Assembly (NCBI RefSeq): GCF_000763905.1
Contig: NZ_JRKN01000003.1
Location: 62,001 to 126,000, forward strand
Length of the DNA: 64,000 nucleotides
Reading direction: 5' to 3'
Origin: Paracoccus halophilus
Lineage (GTDB): Bacteria > Pseudomonadota > Alphaproteobacteria > Rhodobacterales > Rhodobacteraceae
Shown: positions 17,576-25,883 of the stretch, piece after piece
Numbering within the stretch: position 1 is the first letter of the stretch
How the letters are laid out: every line of letters starts with the position of its first letter
Program-made: the position numbers and the translations under genes
The notes under the pieces: generated by a model
What the model saw: the letters and a program-made list of their open reading frames with translations, nothing else
What the model was told of the DNA's origin: nothing
Database searches by the model: none

Positions 17576-18098
17576 GCAGGTGCGCCGGCAGCGCAGTCTT
17601 GGCACGGCGCTGTTCCTGGCGCTGTTCCTGGCGATCCTGTTCTGGCGGCTGGTGCCCCTGATGCCCGGGCGCGTGGTCTGGCCGGGGCCGGACCTCGCCC
17701 TGTGCCTGACGCTCATCTGGGTCCTGCGCCGGCCCAGGCAGCTTCCTGTCCTGGCGATCGGCCTTGCCTTCCTGGTCGAGGATCTTCTTCTGATGCGGCC
17801 GGTCGGGCTCTGGGCCGCACTCATGGTGCTTGGCTCCGAGGCCGCACGTAAACGTGAAGCCGCTTGGCGCGAGTTGCCTTTCATGGTTGAATGGCTGCGC
17901 GTGGCGATCCTGATCGCGATGCTGATGGCCGCGAACCGCTTTGTCCAGGTGCTGTTTTTCCTGCCGGTGCCGTCGCTTGGGCAGGTAATCTTGCAATATA
18001 TCGCGACGATCGCGGCCTATCCGGTGATTTCCGGCCTTGCCGGCTGGCTGTTGAACCTGCCCCGCAACCGCGTCGAGACCGACACGAGGCTTCGCTGA
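17568..18098 (+). CDS. mreD: Rod shape-determining membrane protein MreD
   Basis: 176 residues with four to five hydrophobic segments, including FLALFLAILFWRLVPLMPG near the N-terminus and LPFMVEWLRVAILIAMLMAA near residue 115. This is the usual size and shape of MreD, which is poorly conserved in sequence. The call rests on position between mreC and mrdA. The start ATG lies inside the mreC 3' end, indicating translational coupling. Confidence 0.88.
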   Translation: MIEQVRRQRSLGTALFLALFLAILFWRLVPLMPGRVVWPGPDLALCLTLIWVLRRPRQLPVLAIGLAFLVEDLLLMRPVGLWAALMVLGSEAARKREAAWRELPFMVEWLRVAILIAMLMAANRFVQVLFFLPVPSLGQVILQYIATIAAYPVISGLAGWLLNLPRNRVETDTRLR

Positions 18099-18101
18099 GA
18101 G

Positions 18102-20045
18102 ATGCGCAAATCGCAAAGGGAAATCGTCGAAAGCAGCCGCGTGATCACGCGGCGCGGGCTGATGCTGGCCACGATTCAGGCGGCGGTGGTGACCGTGCTT
18201 GGCCTCAAGCTGCGTTCGATGCAGATCGAACATGCCGATGAATACCGGCTGCTGTCGGACGGCAACTCGATCAAGATCCGCCTGCTGCCGCCGGCGCGCG
18301 GGCTGATCCTTGACCGCAACGGCATGATCATCGCCGGCAACGAACAGAATTACCGCGTCACGCTGACCCGCGAAGAGGCGGGCGATGTCTCGGCGGTGAT
18401 TGCCCGGCTGCGGCGCATCATTCCCATGTCGGATCGTCAGGCCGCCGAGATACTGGCCGAGATCCGCCGGCGCAGCGCCGTCACCCCGGTCATGGTCACC
18501 GACCGGCTGAGCTGGCCCGAATTTTCCTCGATCGCGCTGAACGCGCCCGCCCTGCCCGGCGTGACGCCCGAATCCGGCCTGTCGCGCAGCTATCCGCGTC
18601 GCGGGGATTTCGCCCATGTGCTGGGCTATGTCGGGCCGGTTTCGGATTACGACCTGTCCAAGATCGACAACCCCGATCCGGTGCTGATGCTGCCCGAGTT
18701 CCAGCTGGGCAAGGTCGGCATGGAGGCCAAGCTCGAGCAGGTGCTGCGCGGCAAGGCCGGCGCGCGGCGGGTCGAGGTCAACAGCGCCGGCCGCGAAATG
18801 CGCGAACTGTCCCGGCAGGAGGGGCAGCAGGGCGCGACGGTACAGACGACCCTGGATGCCGGCCTGCAGAACTTCGTCGCGCAGCGCCTGGGCGAGGAAA
18901 GCGCCGCCGCCGTGGTGATCGACGTGACCAATGGCGATATCGCGGCGATCTCGTCCTCGCCGGTCTTCGACCCCAACAAGTTCGTGCGCGGCATCAGCGG
19001 CCCCGATTACCGCGCGCTGATGGAGCATGACCACCGGCCGCTGGCCGACAAGACCGTGCAGGGCGCCTATCCCCCCGGCTCGACCTTCAAGATGGTCGCC
19101 CTGCTGGCCGGGCTGGAATCGGGTGTGATCAATACCGGCACGCGGTTTTTCTGCCCGGGATACATCACCGTCGCCGGACGCCGCTTTCACTGCTGGAGCC
19201 GGGGCGGCCATGGCACCGTCGATGTCATTAAGAGCCTCGCGGAATCCTGTGACATCTACTATTACGAGCTGGCGCAGCGCGTCGGCATCGACCGGATCGC
19301 GGCGATGGCGCGCAGGATGGGGATCGGTGTCCACCATGACCTGCCCATGTCCGCGATCACCGAGGGCATCGCGCCGGATCGTGCCTGGAAGATGGCGCGC
19401 TATCAGCAGGAATGGCAGATCGGCGATTCGATCAATGCCTCGATCGGTCAGGGCTATGTGCTGGCCTCGCCCCTGCAACTGGCGGTGATGGCGGCGCGCG
19501 TCGCGACCGGCCGCGCGGTCGCGCCGCGGCTGGTCCGCGCCATTGACGGCATCCAGGAGCCCGAGCCGGATTTCCCGGACCTGGGGCTGAATCCGCTGAA
19601 CCTTCGCGCCGCCCGCATGGGTATGGATGCGGTGATGAACAGCAGTCGCGGCACCGCGCGCCGCATGCGCATCACCGCACCGGAATGGCGCCTGGCCGGC
19701 AAGACCGGCACCAGCCAGGTGCGCAACATCACCGCGGCCGAACGCGCCCGCGGCGTCATCAAGAACGAACAGCTGCCCTGGAACCGCCGCGACCATGCGC
19801 TCTTCGTCTGTTTCGCGCCCTTCGATGCGCCGCGCTATGCGGTCTCGGTGGTGGTCGAACATGGCGGCGGCGGATCGGCCGTGGCGGCGCCGATCGCGCG
19901 GGACATCATGCTGTTTGCGCTGGCCGGCGGGTTGCCGCCGCTTTCGGCCTATCCCGACGGCGAACGCGCCAAGGTCCAGGAGATGTGGTCGCGCATGGAC
20001 CTGATGCCAAGCGCCGCGCCGAAAACCGAAAGGGCCAAGGCCTGA
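18102..20045 (+). CDS. mrdA: Penicillin-binding protein 2 (peptidoglycan D,D-transpeptidase)
   Basis: 647 residues. It cross-links peptidoglycan during cell elongation. One N-terminal membrane segment lies near residues 23-40. The PBP dimerisation region begins with PPARGLILDRNG, including the typical RGxIxDRNG. The transpeptidase domain holds the SxxK motif PPGSTFK with active serine S327, the SxN-type motif as SCD in AESCDIYYYEL, and KTGTSQV. The third base of the mreD stop is followed three bases later by the start. It works with RodA, the next gene. Confidence 0.96.
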   Translation: MRKSQREIVESSRVITRRGLMLATIQAAVVTVLGLKLRSMQIEHADEYRLLSDGNSIKIRLLPPARGLILDRNGMIIAGNEQNYRVTLTREEAGDVSAVIARLRRIIPMSDRQAAEILAEIRRRSAVTPVMVTDRLSWPEFSSIALNAPALPGVTPESGLSRSYPRRGDFAHVLGYVGPVSDYDLSKIDNPDPVLMLPEFQLGKVGMEAKLEQVLRGKAGARRVEVNSAGREMRELSRQEGQQGATVQTTLDAGLQNFVAQRLGEESAAAVVIDVTNGDIAAISSSPVFDPNKFVRGISGPDYRALMEHDHRPLADKTVQGAYPPGSTFKMVALLAGLESGVINTGTRFFCPGYITVAGRRFHCWSRGGHGTVDVIKSLAESCDIYYYELAQRVGIDRIAAMARRMGIGVHHDLPMSAITEGIAPDRAWKMARYQQEWQIGDSINASIGQGYVLASPLQLAVMAARVATGRAVAPRLVRAIDGIQEPEPDFPDLGLNPLNLRAARMGMDAVMNSSRGTARRMRITAPEWRLAGKTGTSQVRNITAAERARGVIKNEQLPWNRRDHALFVCFAPFDAPRYAVSVVVEHGGGGSAVAAPIARDIMLFALAGGLPPLSAYPDGERAKVQEMWSRMDLMPSAAPKTERAKA

Positions 20046-20046
20046 C

Positions 20047-21189
20047 ATGAACTATCTCGACTATCAGGTCGCACAGGTTCCGACCGGCTGGCGCAAGATT
20101 TTTCACCTGAACTGGCCGCTCGTGTTTCTGATCACCGCGGTCAGCTGCATCGGCTTTCTGATGCTCTATTCCGTCTCGGGCGGCAATATCGAGCAATGGG
20201 CCGCGCCGCAGATGAAGCGTTTCGCGGTCGGCGTGGTGCTGATGATCGCGCTGGCCTTTGTGCCGATCTGGTTCTGGCGCTCGATCTCGGTGGCCGCCTA
20301 TGCGATCTGCGTGCTCTTGCTGGTGCTGGTCGATCTGATCGGCGATGTCGGCATGGGCGCGCAGCGCTGGCTGGTGGTCGGGCCGATCCGCATTCAGCCG
20401 TCCGAGCTGACCAAGGTCGCCTTCGTGATGACGCTGGCGGCCTATTACGACTGGCTGCCGGTCGAAAAGGTCTCGCGCCCGCTCTGGGTGCTGATCCCTG
20501 TCGTGCTGATCCTGTTGCCCACGGCGCTGGTGGTGATGCAGCCCGATCTGGGCACCTCGATCATGCTGATCGCGGGGGGCGGCATCGTGATGTTCGTCGC
20601 CGGCGTCAGCCTGTGGTATTTCGCCGGCGTCATCGCCATCGCCGTCGCCGGCGTCACCGCCGTGATGAAGAGCCGGGGCACCAGTTGGCAGCTGCTGCGC
20701 GACTACCAGTTCCGCCGCATCGATACCTTCCTTGATCCCGGCCTAGACCCTCTGGGCGCGGGCTACAACATCGCGCAGGCGCAGATCGCCCTGGGCTCGG
20801 GCGGCTGGTCGGGCCGCGGCTTCATGCAGGGCACGCAGTCGCGGCTGAACTTCCTGCCCGAGAAGCACACGGATTTCATCTTTACCTCGCTGGCCGAGGA
20901 ATTCGGCTTTGTCGGCGCCGGCTCGCTGCTGGTTCTATACGTGCTGATCCTGGGCTTCTGCCTGCATTCGGCGCTGACCAACCGGGATCGCTTTGCCAGC
21001 CTGATGACCATCGGCATCGCCGGCACGTTTTTCCTGTATTTCTCGATCAACATGGCGACGGTGATGGGCATGCTGCCGGCCAAGGGCTCGCCCCTGCCGC
21101 TGGTCAGCTATGGCGGCACCTCGCTGATGATCCTGCTCATGGCCTTTGGCATCGTGCAGTCGGCCCATGTCCACAGGCCGCGCGGATGA
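20047..21189 (+). CDS. rodA: Rod shape-determining peptidoglycan glycosyltransferase RodA
   Basis: 380 residues with about ten membrane segments, SEDS family. It polymerises lipid II in partnership with PBP2. Signatures include GAQRWLVVGPIRIQPSEL, VVMQPDLGTS, the loop with GRGFMQGTQSRLNFLPEKHT and FIFTSLAEEFG, and PLVSYGGTSLM near the end. The start is one base past the mrdA stop; the end overlaps the next gene (ATGA). Confidence 0.97.
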   Translation: MNYLDYQVAQVPTGWRKIFHLNWPLVFLITAVSCIGFLMLYSVSGGNIEQWAAPQMKRFAVGVVLMIALAFVPIWFWRSISVAAYAICVLLLVLVDLIGDVGMGAQRWLVVGPIRIQPSELTKVAFVMTLAAYYDWLPVEKVSRPLWVLIPVVLILLPTALVVMQPDLGTSIMLIAGGGIVMFVAGVSLWYFAGVIAIAVAGVTAVMKSRGTSWQLLRDYQFRRIDTFLDPGLDPLGAGYNIAQAQIALGSGGWSGRGFMQGTQSRLNFLPEKHTDFIFTSLAEEFGFVGAGSLLVLYVLILGFCLHSALTNRDRFASLMTIGIAGTFFLYFSINMATVMGMLPAKGSPLPLVSYGGTSLMILLMAFGIVQSAHVHRPRG

Positions 21190-22106
21190 AGGTGCTTTTC
21201 GCCGCCCGCGCCGCGCTGTGGGACAGCTGGGCCCCCGCCCTGCGCCGCGCCTGCCCCGAGATGGATCTGCACCGCGAGGGCGACCCCGCCAGTTTCGACG
21301 CGCTGATTTACGCCCCGGGCTTTCCCGAGAATGGCGAGGTGCTGGATTTCACGCCCTTTTCCCGCGCGCGGATCGTGCAAAGCCTCTGGGCCGGGGTCGA
21401 GCAGATCGTGACCAACCCGACCCTGACCCAGCCGCTTTGCCGGATGGTCGATCCCGGTCTGGCGCGCGGCATGGCCGAATATTGCGCGGGCTGGGCGATG
21501 CGGGCGCATCTGCGCATGGACAGCTTTGCCCAGGACGGCCAGTGGCGGCACGAGATCGTCCCGCCGCTGGCCGAACAGCGTCCGGTCACCATCCTGGGCA
21601 TGGGCGAACTGGGCCGGGCCTGCGCCGGGGCGCTGACCGCCCTGGGCTTTCGCGTGACCGGCTGGTCGCAATCCGGCCGCCCGGTGCCGGGGGTCGAGGT
21701 GCTGCCGGGCGCCGCGCTCAACCAGGCGCTCGGCCGCGCGGAAATCCTGATCTGCCTGCTGCCGGACACGCCGCAGACCCGCAACCTGCTGGATGCGGAA
21801 CGCCTGGCGCTGCTGCCCAAGGGCGCAACCCTGATCAATGCCGGGCGCGGCAGCCTGATCGACGATGACGCATTGCTCGCCGCGCTGGAGCGGGATCGTC
21901 CCGGCCATGCGGTGCTGGACGTGTTCCGCCATGAGCCTTTGCCGGCGGAGCATCCCTTCTGGGCGCATCCGCGCGTGACCGTCACCCCCCATATCGCGGC
22001 CGCGACGCGACCCGAAACCGCCGCCGCCATCGCCGCCGAGAACCTGCGCCGCGCGATGCGGGACGAGCCGTTGCTCTATCTGGTGGACCGCGAGCGGGGT
22101 TATTGA
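21186..22106 (+). CDS. Glyoxylate/hydroxypyruvate reductase A-like 2-hydroxyacid dehydrogenase
   Basis: 306 residues, cytoplasmic NAD(P)H-dependent reductase of the D-2-hydroxyacid family, close to GhrA. The Rossmann motif is ILGMGELGRACAGAL (near residue 138). Catalytic features: NAGRGSLIDDDAL with Arg, the Glu in FRHEPLP, and the His in VTPHIAAATRP. It overlaps rodA by four bases and is probably cotranscribed with the cell-shape genes, though no functional link is known. The likely substrate is glyoxylate or hydroxypyruvate. Confidence 0.85.
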   Translation: MKVLFAARAALWDSWAPALRRACPEMDLHREGDPASFDALIYAPGFPENGEVLDFTPFSRARIVQSLWAGVEQIVTNPTLTQPLCRMVDPGLARGMAEYCAGWAMRAHLRMDSFAQDGQWRHEIVPPLAEQRPVTILGMGELGRACAGALTALGFRVTGWSQSGRPVPGVEVLPGAALNQALGRAEILICLLPDTPQTRNLLDAERLALLPKGATLINAGRGSLIDDDALLAALERDRPGHAVLDVFRHEPLPAEHPFWAHPRVTVTPHIAAATRPETAAAIAAENLRRAMRDEPLLYLVDRERGY

Positions 22107-22186
22107 AAAACGCGCGGCGGACCCGTGTTTGCCGGACGCGCACCGTCATGCTATCGCGGCTTAATCCCGCCGCCCGCCCACGCAAC

Positions 22187-22215
22187 TTGCGCGTGAAGGC
22201 CATGCAGGGAATAAT
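22187..22215 (+). promoter_or_regulatory. Candidate sigma-70 promoter of manC
   Basis: -35 TTGCGC (22187-22192), 17-base spacer, -10 AATAAT (22210-22215), 42 bases before the manC start. Box and spacer fit are good; not tested against other sites. Confidence 0.5.
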
Positions 22216-22257
22216 TGGCACGAAATCAAGCGGCCGCGTGCCGATCGGAGTGAAGCT

Positions 22258-23679
22258 ATGGCGATTACCCCTGTTCTTCTGGCCGGCGGTTCTGGCACCC
22301 GGCTCTGGCCCGTCTCCCGCAAGAGCTTTCCCAAGCAATTCGCCCCGCTGGTGGGCGAGGAAAGCCTGTTCCAGGCCTCGACCCGCCGGCTGTCGGGGCC
22401 GCGCTACGGCGCCCCTCTGGTCATGACCAATGCCGATTTCCGCTTTATCGTGGCCGAGCAGCTGGACCAGATCGGCACCGATCCGGCCGCCATCGTGATC
22501 GAGCCCGCCGGCCGCAACACCGCGCCCGCGATCCTTGCCGCGGCCCTTTTTGCCAGCGAGCGCGACCCCGATTCCGTGCTGCTGGTCGCGCCTTCGGATC
22601 ACGTCATCCCCGATGCCGAGGCCTTTGGCCGGGCCGTCGATCTGGGTCTGCCGGCGGCGCAGGCGGGGCGCATCGTGACCTTCGGCATCACTCCCACCCG
22701 CCCCGAAACCGGCTATGGCTATATGGAGGCCGAGGGCGCCGGTCAGGGGCCGCTGGTGCTGAAACGCTTTGTCGAAAAGCCCGATGCCGAAAATGCGGCA
22801 AGAATGATCGCCCAGGGCAGTTTCCTGTGGAATGCCGGGATTTTCCTCTTCGCGGCCCGGACCATGATCGAGGCGTTCCGCCGCCACGCCCCGGACTACA
22901 TGGCGCCCGTTCAGGCCGCGCTGACCGAGGCGCGCACCGATCTGGGTTTCCTGCGCCTTGCCCCCGAGCCATGGGACCGCCTGCCCGATCTGTCGGTCGA
23001 TTATGCGGTTCTGGAAAAGGCCGACAATCTTTCGGTCGTGCGTTTTTCCGGGCACTGGTCCGATCTGGGCGGCTGGGACGCAGTCTGGCGCGAAATGCAG
23101 GACGGCGCGCCCGCCGAACGCGGCGCGGTCGCCGATGCGCGCTCGACCGCCATAGATTGCGACAATGTTCTGCTGCGCTCGCAGGATGAGGGGATCGAGG
23201 TTGTCGGCATCGGGCTGAAGGACGTGATGGTGATTTCGACCAGTGACGCGGTGCTGGTCGCCGGCATGGACCGGGCGCAGGATGTTCGTCAGGCGGTCAG
23301 CGCGCTCAAGGAAAAGGGCGCGCGCCAGGCCGAGGTCTTCCTGCGCGACCATCGCCCCTGGGGCTGGTTCGAGACGCTGGCGCTGGCCGAGCGGTTCCAG
23401 GTCAAGCGCATCGTCGTCAATCCCGGCGCGGCGCTGTCGCTGCAATCGCATTTCCACCGATCCGAACACTGGATCGTGGTCAGTGGCACGGCCCGCGTGA
23501 CAGTCGACGAAACCGTCACCCTGGTGACCGAAAACCAGTCGATCTATGTGCCGCTGGGCGCCGTTCACCGGATGGAAAACCCCGGCAAGGTGCCGATGGT
23601 GCTGATCGAGGTCCAGACCGGCGTCTATCTGGGCGAAGACGATATCGTGCGCTATGAGGATGTCTATTCGCGCGGCTGA
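22258..23679 (+). CDS. manC: Mannose-1-phosphate guanylyltransferase / mannose-6-phosphate isomerase
   Basis: 473-residue bifunctional enzyme that makes GDP-mannose for surface polysaccharides. The N-terminal nucleotidyltransferase has GGSGTRLWPVSRKSFPKQF; the middle part has ETGYGYMEAEG and FVEKPDAENA. The C-terminal cupin-type PMI domain (about residues 350-470) has RPWGWFETL, HFHRSEHWIVVSGTA, and YVPLGAVHRMENPG. Length is typical of type II enzymes (AlgA, CpsB, ManC). No polysaccharide cluster lies next to it, so the end product is not indicated. Confidence 0.95.
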   Translation: MAITPVLLAGGSGTRLWPVSRKSFPKQFAPLVGEESLFQASTRRLSGPRYGAPLVMTNADFRFIVAEQLDQIGTDPAAIVIEPAGRNTAPAILAAALFASERDPDSVLLVAPSDHVIPDAEAFGRAVDLGLPAAQAGRIVTFGITPTRPETGYGYMEAEGAGQGPLVLKRFVEKPDAENAARMIAQGSFLWNAGIFLFAARTMIEAFRRHAPDYMAPVQAALTEARTDLGFLRLAPEPWDRLPDLSVDYAVLEKADNLSVVRFSGHWSDLGGWDAVWREMQDGAPAERGAVADARSTAIDCDNVLLRSQDEGIEVVGIGLKDVMVISTSDAVLVAGMDRAQDVRQAVSALKEKGARQAEVFLRDHRPWGWFETLALAERFQVKRIVVNPGAALSLQSHFHRSEHWIVVSGTARVTVDETVTLVTENQSIYVPLGAVHRMENPGKVPMVLIEVQTGVYLGEDDIVRYEDVYSRG

Positions 23680-23763
23680 TCGCGCTTTCGTGCGGGGACG
23701 TTTCTTGCGACCCGGCACCCTGCCGGCTAACCATGGCCGAAAACCCGCCGGGCCGAGGGCATC

Positions 23764-24750
23764 ATGATGAAAACCCTGATCTCAGCCGCGCTGCTGGCGG
23801 TTTGCGCATATTCGGCGCAGGCCGCCGGACTGGTCGTGCAATTGACCGGCCCCGCGCCCGTCCGCTTCGCCGGCTATGCGCTGGCCGAGGCACGCGGCTA
23901 TTACGCCGAGGAGGGGCTGGAGGTCGCGCTGCGCCGCGCCGAGGAAACCGCCCCGTTCGAGGCGCTGGCGCGCGGCCGCGCGGATCTGGCGGTCGGGACC
24001 CTGCCCGTCGCCCTTCTGGCACGCGAACACGGCCTGCCCCTGGTGAATTTCGCGCAGCCCCTTGCCCAACCCGCCCTGCGCCTGACCTGCCTCGACGAGG
24101 CGGGCGTCAAGGGCGCTGCCGATCTGCGCGGAAAGACGATCGGCAGCCGTTTCGACGGTCAGGAACTGGCGCTGACCGCCTGGCTGAACCGGCTGGGACT
24201 GGTCGACGATCACAGCCCCGCCGGGGTCTCGGTCCTGCGGCAATGGCCCGATGCCGCCGATATGCTGCGCCAAAGGCAGGTGGCCTGTATCGTCAGCCAT
24301 AGCTTTGCTGCGCCACCCGGTCCGGGCACCGTCACGCTGGACCCCGCGATACAGGGCGCGGAGGTGCTTGAGGACGGGCTCTATACGTTGCAGGAAAACC
24401 TGGACGACCCGGAGATGCGGGAACGGCTGGCCGGATTCCTGCGCGCCAGCATGCGCGGCTGGCGCGAGGCCGCCCGCGACCCCGAGGGCACGGCGCGGCT
24501 GATCCTGGGCCCGGACCCGGATGAGGGCGTGTTGCAACGCCGGATCGAGGAATTGCGGGGCATCGCCGCGCTCCTTTCCAACTCGGGCAGGCTGGACGAG
24601 GCCGGCTATCGCCGCAGCGTGGACAGTCTGACGGCAGGCGGCCCGGCCGCGGTTCTGCGCGACGCGCCAAGGGGCGCGTTCACCCATGCGATCAGCGACA
24701 TGGCGGCCGCACAGGGGCAGGACGGCGACCGCAGCGCCGCCACCCGCTGA
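23764..24750 (+). CDS. Periplasmic ABC solute-binding protein, NMT1/SsuA-like
   Basis: 328 residues (ATG codons occur at both 23764 and 23767). The Sec signal is LISAALLAVCAYSAQA, cut after AQA near residue 20. The mature protein has the pattern of aliphatic-sulfonate/thiamine-precursor binding proteins: a domain beginning FAGYALAEARGYYAEEGLEV, then LARGRADLAVGTLPVALLAREHG. No permease or ATPase gene is adjacent, so it may serve a distant transporter or be an orphan receptor. The ligand is unknown. Confidence 0.8.
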   Translation: MMKTLISAALLAVCAYSAQAAGLVVQLTGPAPVRFAGYALAEARGYYAEEGLEVALRRAEETAPFEALARGRADLAVGTLPVALLAREHGLPLVNFAQPLAQPALRLTCLDEAGVKGAADLRGKTIGSRFDGQELALTAWLNRLGLVDDHSPAGVSVLRQWPDAADMLRQRQVACIVSHSFAAPPGPGTVTLDPAIQGAEVLEDGLYTLQENLDDPEMRERLAGFLRASMRGWREAARDPEGTARLILGPDPDEGVLQRRIEELRGIAALLSNSGRLDEAGYRRSVDSLTAGGPAAVLRDAPRGAFTHAISDMAAAQGQDGDRSAATR

Positions 24751-24815
24751 CGTCGCGCGCGCCCCCTTGCCGTCCTGACGCCGGGCGGGCATGAGTGTCT
24801 GGAAAGCGAGTGACC

Positions 24816-25427
24816 ATGCCCGACGCCCAGACCCAGCCCAAACGCCACAGCCTGATCGAGGACGCCCAGGGCATTGCCTATGGCAGTTTCATGGCGGCGA
24901 CCGGCGTCCTGCTGCTGACCCATCTGGGTTTCGTCACCGGACAGACGGCGGGGCTGGCGCTGCTGATCTCATACGCGACGGGCTGGGGGTTCGCGCCGGT
25001 CTTCTTTGTCATCAACCTGCCCTTTTACTGGCTGGGCTATAAACGGCTGGGGCTGGCCTTCATGCTGAAAAGCTTTGCCGCGGTGGCGCTGATGTCGGTT
25101 CTGGTCGTGTTGCTGCCGCAAGGGCTGGAATTCGGCCGCGTGCATCCCGCCATCGGCGCGGTGCTGATCGGCGGGCTGATCGGCTCGGCCTTGCTGGCAT
25201 TGTTCCGGCACGGCTCATCGCTGGGCGGGATCGGCATTCTGGCGCTGCATCTGCAGGACGCGACAGGGTTTCGCGCCGGCTGGACGCAGCTGATCTTTGA
25301 CATCTGCATCTTTGCCACGGCGCTTCTGCTACGCGACTGGCAACTGGTCGCCTGGTCGTTCCTGGGCGCGCTGGTGCTGAACCTGGTGATCGCGATCAAC
25401 CACCGGCGCGACCGTTATATCGTCTAG
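24816..25427 (+). CDS. YitT family (DUF161) membrane protein
   Basis: 203 residues with five to six hydrophobic helices and the family-type glycine-rich stretch GQTAGLALLISYATGWG. It is shorter than Bacillus YitT because the C-terminal DUF2179 domain is absent. The ATG at 24816 is preferred; an in-frame GTG lies 21 bases upstream. Function unknown. It follows the solute-binding protein on the same strand with a 65-base gap, and is convergent with the ArsC-like gene (ends overlap by four bases). Confidence 0.78.
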   Translation: MPDAQTQPKRHSLIEDAQGIAYGSFMAATGVLLLTHLGFVTGQTAGLALLISYATGWGFAPVFFVINLPFYWLGYKRLGLAFMLKSFAAVALMSVLVVLLPQGLEFGRVHPAIGAVLIGGLIGSALLALFRHGSSLGGIGILALHLQDATGFRAGWTQLIFDICIFATALLLRDWQLVAWSFLGALVLNLVIAINHRRDRYIV

Positions 25428-25768
25428 GCCGGCACGCCCAATGCGCGTTTGACATTGGCCGTCCAGCCCAGCAGCCGCTGTTCGCCCTCGACGATCGCCG
25501 GGCGTTTCATCAGCGAGGGTTTCGCGACCAGCATCTGCAACGGCGTGCCGCCGCGTTCCGCCTCGGACATGCCGCGCCATGTCAGGCTGGCGCGATTGAC
25601 CAGCTTGTCGCCGAATTCGTCGATCATCCCGCGCCACTCGGACTCGGAGAGCGGATCGGCCTTGACGTCGCGAAACTCGACCTGCCAGCCGCCGGCCTCC
25701 AATGCGGCCTGCGCCTTTTGGCAGGTCGAGCAATGGGCCAGCCCGTACATCGTGATTTGACCCGCCAT
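25424..25768 (-). CDS. ArsC/Spx-family thioredoxin-fold protein (YffB-like)
   Basis: 114 residues, thioredoxin fold. The N-terminus reads MYGLAHCSTCQKA with a CSTC pair at residues 13-16. Further conserved parts are VEFRDVKADPLS and LVAKPSLMKRPAIV, with the cis-Pro/Arg region of arsenate-reductase-like proteins. It lacks the HX3CX3R arsenate-reductase motif seen in ArsC proper, so redox or regulatory roles (Spx/YffB) are more likely than arsenate reduction. The start A is shared with the last base of the stop of the tiny lipoprotein gene upstream (TGATG), showing tight coupling. Confidence 0.82.
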   Translation of the reverse strand: MAGQITMYGLAHCSTCQKAQAALEAGGWQVEFRDVKADPLSESEWRGMIDEFGDKLVNRASLTWRGMSEAERGGTPLQMLVAKPSLMKRPAIVEGEQRLLGWTANVKRALGVPA

Positions 25769-25842
25769 CACACCCCCGGAACCAGCGGCACGTTACACGC
25801 CGAAACGGCGAGCACGGCAAAGAACAGAACAAGTGCCTTCAA
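25768..25842 (-). CDS. 24-residue lipoprotein, TTG start, coupled to the ArsC-like gene
   Basis: Reading from TTG gives a tiny protein: a basic second residue (Lys), a hydrophobic core LVLFFAVLAV, the lipobox VSAC with the acylated Cys at 16, and a mature tail of only NVPLVPGV. GGGAGG sits eight bases before the TTG, supporting it as a real start. After cleavage the product would be a nine-residue lipopeptide anchored by its lipid. Its stop overlaps the ArsC-like start. Very short lipoproteins ending in VPLVP-like tails are, to my recollection, conserved in Rhodobacterales, but this was not checked. Function unknown. Confidence 0.65.
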   Translation of the reverse strand: MKALVLFFAVLAVSACNVPLVPGV

Positions 25843-25883
25843 TTTCCTACCTCCCTATCCATCCCGCGCCAGGGGCGGCGCGG

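Noticed and set aside
17493..20048. 851-codon open frame antisense to mreD and mrdA
   Set aside because: In GC-rich DNA the strand opposite a gene often stays open. The plus-strand frames have clear conserved motifs of MreD and PBP2; the antisense protein is Arg/Gln/His-rich with no domain.
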